Below, one piece after another: positions 58,384 through 64,000 of a DNA stretch of 64,000 nt; position 1 is the first letter of the stretch; every line of letters begins with the position of its first letter. A model generated the notes under the pieces. The model saw nothing but the letters and a program-made list of their open reading frames with translations. It was not told where the DNA came from and ran no database searches. The stretch comes from Lichenostomus cassidix (taxonomy: Eukaryota > Chordata > Aves > Passeriformes > Meliphagidae), in NCBI GenBank assembly GCA_008360975.2, contig CM039211.1:22416943-22480942 (forward strand), given 5' to 3'. The translations under genes were made by a program, and so were the position numbers.

Positions 58384-58483
58384 TCCCTTCCCTTCCCTTC
58401 CCTTCCCTTCCCTTCCCTTCCCTTCCCTTCCCTTCCCTTCCCTTCCCTTCCCTTCCCTTCCCTTCCCTTCCCTTCCCTTCCCT
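58384..58483 (+). repeat. Pure CCCTT pentanucleotide array, about 20 copies
   Basis: About 99 bp of uninterrupted CCCTT lies on the plus strand (AAGGG on the minus). It has an almost complete polypyrimidine/polypurine bias and mirror symmetry, which favours triplex (H-DNA) formation. Because it is pure, the copy number in the sample may vary and the assembled length may be unreliable. Confidence 0.97.
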
Positions 58484-59261
58484 GTCTAAGCCACATTAAA
58501 TCAGGCTTCAGTATTTTCTGAAGAAAGCTGAATGCACTTGTAATTCCAGCAGCTTTAAACAGTAACAGAGCAATTAAGTCAGCAAATTGTGTCAGCCCCT
58601 GCAAGAAATTGTAGTGCTTAGAGTGCTGCCTAACGAGCCTTCACAGGTGGAAAATTTCTGATGGTAATTAATTCCTATAGAAAGAACAAAGTTTCTCTCT
58701 TCTTACTAACCAAGAACTCGAAGTTTCCTTTCCAAAGTAAGTTAAATTAAAATCCCCACACAAATTGCAGCAGACAACAATGAAAACTCCTGTAGATCCA
58801 GGATTAATTTTATGTCAGATCACATATGCATTCATCTTAACTTCCATTTGTAGGCAGTGGAAACTGTCCAGGACTCAGTGGTAGTTCATAGAGACTGCAC
58901 TTCAACCAGGGTCAAATTTCATTATTATGAGTTTCTTTCTCTCACATTACCTACCCTGCTGAGCTATGCCAGACAACTGTGGTGGAAGCAGGGCGGTGTG
59001 GCAAAAAGGCTTTCATTTCTTCCCAGTCCAAGCCCACTTCTATGTATTAAATAATTGTTTTCTCCAAAGAGCTCAGAGGGTGAATTGTCCCATTTATTTC
59101 CAGAAGGAAGAAAATGAGCCACCACTCGGGCATTTTTTTTCTTGATTTTTCCAATTTACTAAGAAAAAGATTGCAACTGTTTAATAATTTTGAAGAACCC
59201 ATTCTCCCTTACAAAAGGTTTCTCCTCTTTCATAAAATTCACAAAAATAAATAAATGTTAA

Positions 59262-59372
59262 ATATATATGTCTATATATTATATTACATTACAGTACATT
59301 ATATTATATTGTATTGTATTGCATTACATGATATAATATGATATTATATATATTTATATTCTATTCTATATA
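59262..59372. repeat. AT-rich degenerate pentanucleotide tract
   Basis: Words of the form ATTAT, ATTAC, ATTGT and ATTGC follow one another in near-perfect 5-bp phase at about 59277-59330, flanked by TATATAT runs. It is a mutated pentanucleotide microsatellite. Confidence 0.8.
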
Positions 59373-59379
59373 AAATCAG

Positions 59380-62300
59380 AACACTACTATGTTTAAATCT
59401 CACTTATGTCATAGATCTTAGAAATCATAGAGGAAAGCAATCACTGGAATTTTTATTCAGCTTTTATTCCTCCAAAATTGTTATAATATCTGCCACATCC
59501 CCCATATAAATGACCTTTTTTTACTCTCTCTGCAATTCTCAAACTATCATCTGAGGTACACTGCAATAAAACATGCTGGTTAAGCATGAGAATGTGGCCC
59601 TCGTGAGGTATGCAAGTAAGAAATACATAATATGCATTTGTTTGAGTTACATGCTCTCTGATGAATGATGAACAGTTGTAACAGAAAAGTAAGACTCTTG
59701 TGTTCAGTAGACTACACCAGAAACAACAAAATACAGGGTTCTTCATAGCATAATAGCAACTCATCCACACACTACACCTGCTTGCTTCATGGAAACTGAT
59801 AAGCAGATAATCCCTTGAGATCTAAGTCAACAGTAAAACTTACCAAACAACAAGAAAACCCACAAAAGATTACTGAATGCCGAAATATTTGTTCATACAC
59901 TGCTAAAGCATGTGGGGCAGAATTTAAACTGGTCTCTTGATGATTATCAGCTGCAATACCAAGTATATTCTGGTTTGAAGATTTAGGGCTTGACAGAGCT
60001 TAGATAACAAAACTTGACCTTCCGGGCTGAAAGCCCTAAATTATTTGCATTTCTGCATACTTCTGCTTTCCTCTGTTATAATTCTGTCCATGGGATATTT
60101 AGTAGCTTCCAAGTATTTTGACTATGTCAATTTTACATTTAGAAAAACCTAGGAAATATGCTAATGGGTTTTTTTCCTCACATAACTGATGAAAGGCACC
60201 TAAAAGATTGTATGAGAGAAGTGGTGGAGATTAAGAACAGAATCTCTTAATCTCAGAGGTACCTGAAGCGTCAGAGGGAAGCAGCAGGAAATCATACTGT
60301 TATTTTGAATTCTAGTTTCTACTGTTTGCAGCTTGGAGTAATACATGAAGAAAGAAAAGCACTTTACTGGTGATCAAAACCAGTGCGATTTAAAAACTAT
60401 AGGACCAGTACTATTGTTTTGCCCCTAGTCATGATAACAAATTGGCAGGACTACAATTTTCTACTGTTCATGGTAAAAAACTTCAATGAAAAGTGGGTGT
60501 TGGGAGAAGGAATTGTATGTGCCACTAGCCTCACAGTTCAGAAAAAACTGATTACATGAAATGGAAATGTTATGCTGTAGATTTTGGCATCCTTTTGATA
60601 ATGTGGCAGATCTCAATAAAGAGAGTGAAAATTTCATTGAAGTATGTGACATGGATGTAGAGAGCTGTATTTTGCATCCAAGTCCTGGGTCATTAGCGTA
60701 TTTGGGATGTGCTTCATAGCACCTCTCATTTTATCAAATCTCTTGTTATAGAAAAAAAAAAAGGCATTATTTCTTTAGTGAGGGGCAGTACTGATTCTTT
60801 ATCCCGTCCAAAGTCCACTTTCAGTGAAGCTGCCAGAAGAAGCAGAGGCACATTACTCTCGTGGGGACAAATTTCTGGAGATGTGGCTCTCAGCGAACAT
60901 TTTGATTTAACATATGGCCACCTTTTTGAAAGTAGCAATTTTTCCATGTGTTTTGAGAAAGCACAGCAAAATCACAACTCACAGCAGTTTTGAGTTATGC
61001 TTCTTCAGAAAAGAAAGAAATTGCTGTTGTCTCATAGAAAGTTTTCAAATACAGATGCCTTTCCTGGAGCTTTGACAGCAAAGCTCTGCCTCTGAATTGT
61101 AAACATAGCTGCTGCTTTGGCCATCAGAAATTTGGTTAAGAAATATAAATACTTTTGAATAAGATAATTTTGAATTATAATACCTTGTGAGTTATTGGAA
61201 AAGGTGCAGATACAATTGGAATCCATTCTTTCACATGTGGTCACAAACCGCAGCCAGAGTAATTTTTTCCCTGAAATGCTTTTAAACTCACTCCAGCCAT
61301 TGTTCAGTGATTTGTAGGCTCTGCAAAAAAGCAGATGGTGTGCTTTGACCATTGCTTATTTTACCAGCCAATTTTATTTCACTGTTGATTTATATCCTTT
61401 CCCCTGCTTGTTGCATCTGCTCATTTCCTGAGGTTATTCTGTAGTAATTTTCCAGGGCAGGGAAAATTTCTGTATTAGGTGTGGATGGTGCCCAGCACAG
61501 GGTGGCTGCCCCCCTAGTGCAGGGAGAAGTTAGAAACTAAACATTGTTTTGGTGCCATGGGCTGTTTTCAGTCACTTGAGGTGTAGATTCAAGTTTTTAA
61601 CCACTGTAAATTCTTCCCAGTTATGAGACCCAATAGACAGAAGAGTGCATTTCCCTTGGTGAATTTCAGGACAAGGTGCCTAAGGAGCAGCAGGAACAGA
61701 CTGAAAGGTAGTCCACATAGAAAGAAAAAGGTGAAAGGACATGGGCAAAGCAAGGGAAACTCTTGACAGTCCTCTCAATGGTGCAAGCAGTAAGAAGTGG
61801 TACCAAGGAGCCCCATGCATGTGCTTCAGTGTTTGATTCTCTGTAAACCAAGAGATGATATGAGTCCTCTAAACCTCATCTCTGTTGTGGTAATGAAAAT
61901 GCTGTGGCTTGCTGTGAAAATATGTTCAAATGAACAGAGAAACTCATTCCAGTTACCTATGCAGGGCCAATTGAAGCCTTTGAGTACAGAAATTGTTTTG
62001 ATTTGAATTGGCCCATTCACAGAAAATAAGGGAAGAGTACTAGGTAATAACACCACAGTTCAGCTTCCAAATTGTAGGAACAAGTATATAATTTCTGGTT
62101 TAAATAGTTTTTCCTAAGCAAATTATTCCTGGGAAACCAAACCATAATTTTTTAAATGTCCCTTTTTTATTATTCAGCTCTGTTTTCCCATTACTTTCCA
62201 ACACCATTTAAGAATTGGTATACAGACACAGAACAGATGCTTCCTTTTGATTAGTCTTAACTTATTTACTCATAAACAAACAAACAAGTAAACAACTCCC

Positions 62301-63850
62301 CCAACAGATCAGCTTTGATCAACATTTGCACTACACTCTCCCACTAGACTCAGTCTGTAGGTCCTCATTTTCTGCTGTATGATCTGTGTATCAGCTACAT
62401 CACACTATCATGATGAATTGCTGCCCTAGGGATCAGCTATTCCACTTGTACATTCTAAATAAAGAAAAGGAACACTTCTGAGGTGTTATTTAAAATGTAA
62501 ATATTTTGGAAATTGCTGGATGAAATGAGCTGAATTTGTAGGTGGACTTACCCTGTGTCTGCTGAGGTCCTTGCTGTGGCATTACTACTCCATGAATGGA
62601 CTACAAAATGCCTCAGTTCCCTGACACTGCAGCCTGGAGATTGTCACATCCACATATCTGACCTGGCAGTGTGTTCTCACATTGCCCCTTTACAAGGAAC
62701 AAGTCAAAGAGAAATATCCATCCTGTTTTGGAGTGGCAGCCCAACAGTCTGGTGGGTGACAAATGATAGAAGCCACCAGAGCAGCAACAGCTACCCCATG
62801 AGGAGCAAAGTAAAGGGCTGCTGTTGTAAGGCAGAGCACATGTCAGCACTGCTCTCCCACCCAGTCAGAGACGAGATTAGAAGTTGCCACCTGACACAAG
62901 TGCACAAGCACTCAGAGGATGGAAAATGGAGGGACATGGCAGATGGCAAATCCAGCCAGGAGAAAACACTGCAAAAGCTACCCAAGCTGTCAGCAGTCAA
63001 CACACAAACTCTGCTTGAGAGCTCTTTCCCCACTTTTTGGGGCATTTGGGTATTTTGGTTGTTTATTGTCCAGAGCTAGCATAACAAAGCCTCACCTTCA
63101 GTTTCTTGCAGATATGTCTAACAGCAACAAGAAGAGTGACAAAGAACTTATTGCTAAGTAACCCTGCTAAGTGAAAACTAGCAAAAATTGTATAGAATAA
63201 GTTACTAATGAAGCTTCAGGCAGGGAAGGCTGAAATAACTGTGATCAAAACAGAAGGAATAACAACTAGAGTACAAGCAGGAATACCAGCAATTAGTTGG
63301 AATTTGACCACACCCTTTAGAAGGATCTCAGAGACCTGTCCAAGCCCAAGGAGTCTGTGTTTGTGCAGTCACATGCACAAAACTGCTGTCACAAGAGTTC
63401 CTCCAAGACGCTCTATAGCAAATGGAGCATCTGCTGTAGGCTGGGGACTAAAGGGAGCAGCTTCAGAGTAGTGAACCACAGCAGTTCTGCCAGAGAGTGC
63501 TTTGTAACTTAGGAAGCAAATCAACATGGTATGAGGTGTGGGGTCAAATTACTTTGTGAGTAGGTGAAAGACTATTCACACTGAGTAGTTGATGAGAGAA
63601 GGCCACCAACTTCCATTATTTTCGAAGAGACCGATGGAAGAAGTGCCCAAAAGTGTTTAAGCAAAGGAGAGATACACACTGCTGAATGCTGTCTGCACAG
63701 AAGTTCAGTGGCTGAAGAATGATAATGGTTTCAGAGCCTGTGGACTAAGACAAAACTGAGCAGAGATCTTCTGAATATCTAATTTTGGGCTTCAACACTT
63801 CTAGAGAAAGCAATGCACATAAATCCTTTTTTAAACACAGACCTCCTTGT
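59380..63850. other. Intergenic DNA, nothing recognised
   Basis: No gene family is recognisable. One plus-strand frame of about 174 codons (62555-63079) is long for this base composition, but it opens at a GTG, not an ATG, and its translation matches no family I know. I do not annotate it as a gene. Confidence 0.5.
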
Positions 63851-63869
63851 AAAAAAAAAAAAAAAAAAA
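63851..63869 (+). repeat. A(19) run
   Basis: Nineteen adenines follow CTCCTTGT. No target duplication or gene copy is visible upstream, so I list it as a simple run. Confidence 0.85.
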
Positions 63870-64000
63870 TCATCACTATAGGACGTCATCAGGTTTTTTG
63901 AAAGTTTTAGTGTTTACTTCTGGTGTGTGTTACAAAATTTAAGTCAGAGAAAACTCCACAAAAAAGAGCAGACTGCTCTAGTGTAAAAATAAATGAGACC

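Noticed and set aside
62555..63079. 174-codon plus frame
   Set aside because: It opens at GTG, not ATG, and matches no known protein. Overlapping frames on the other strand are also open, which suggests composition, not coding.

Overview
The window is nuclear DNA from a bird, most likely a songbird or close relative. The evidence is one large vertebrate gene with long introns, CR1 (chicken repeat 1) LINE fragments, and two endogenous-retrovirus LTRs of types I know from songbird genomes. There is no sign of bacterial, viral or organellar gene organisation. Nearly all short open frames in the window are chance frames in AT-rich non-coding DNA or shadows of a GC-rich exon.

The only protein-coding gene I can support is KCNN2 (SK2, KCa2.2, the small-conductance calcium-activated potassium channel), on the minus strand. 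Three coding exons lie here. Exon 1 (25803-26969) carries a long low-complexity N-terminus with glutamine and histidine runs, the pre-S1 region and S1. Exon 2 (25526-25621, 96 bp) carries S2. Exon 3 (5057-5475, 419 bp) carries S3, S4 and S5. All four splice sites in view are canonical and the phases join correctly. The pore loop, S6, the calmodulin-binding domain and the 3' UTR should lie to the left of base 1. Intron 1 is only 181 bp; intron 2 is about 20 kb.

Layout: 1-5056 is intron 3 with nothing recognisable. 5476-25525 is intron 2, holding an ERV LTR (about 6.88-7.75 kb), a CR1 reverse-transcriptase fragment (12.5-12.95 kb), two hairpins (12.03 and 13.43 kb), and a GC-rich 16/17-bp minisatellite with 21 copies (22.22-22.56 kb). 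25.6-27.6 kb is a CpG island covering exon 1 and the promoter side, with a possible uORF and an in-frame upstream ATG. 27.7-64 kb is the region upstream of KCNN2. It has no gene I can recognise, but holds a solo LTR with an imperfect 5-bp target duplication (32856-33442), an ancient CR1/L3-type LINE relic (about 40.9-41.24 kb), a possible tRNA-derived SINE relic (about 40.17-40.25 kb), two CR1 3' ends (54.17 and 55.35 kb), a pure CCCTT array of about 20 copies (58.38 kb) and an AT-rich degenerate pentanucleotide tract (59.26 kb).

I looked for an undescribed system and did not find a convincing one. The points most worth a second look are the bird-specific shape of the SK2-L N-terminus and its start codon, the minisatellite in intron 2, and the X-Y-X'-Y' inverted-repeat pair at 13.43 kb.
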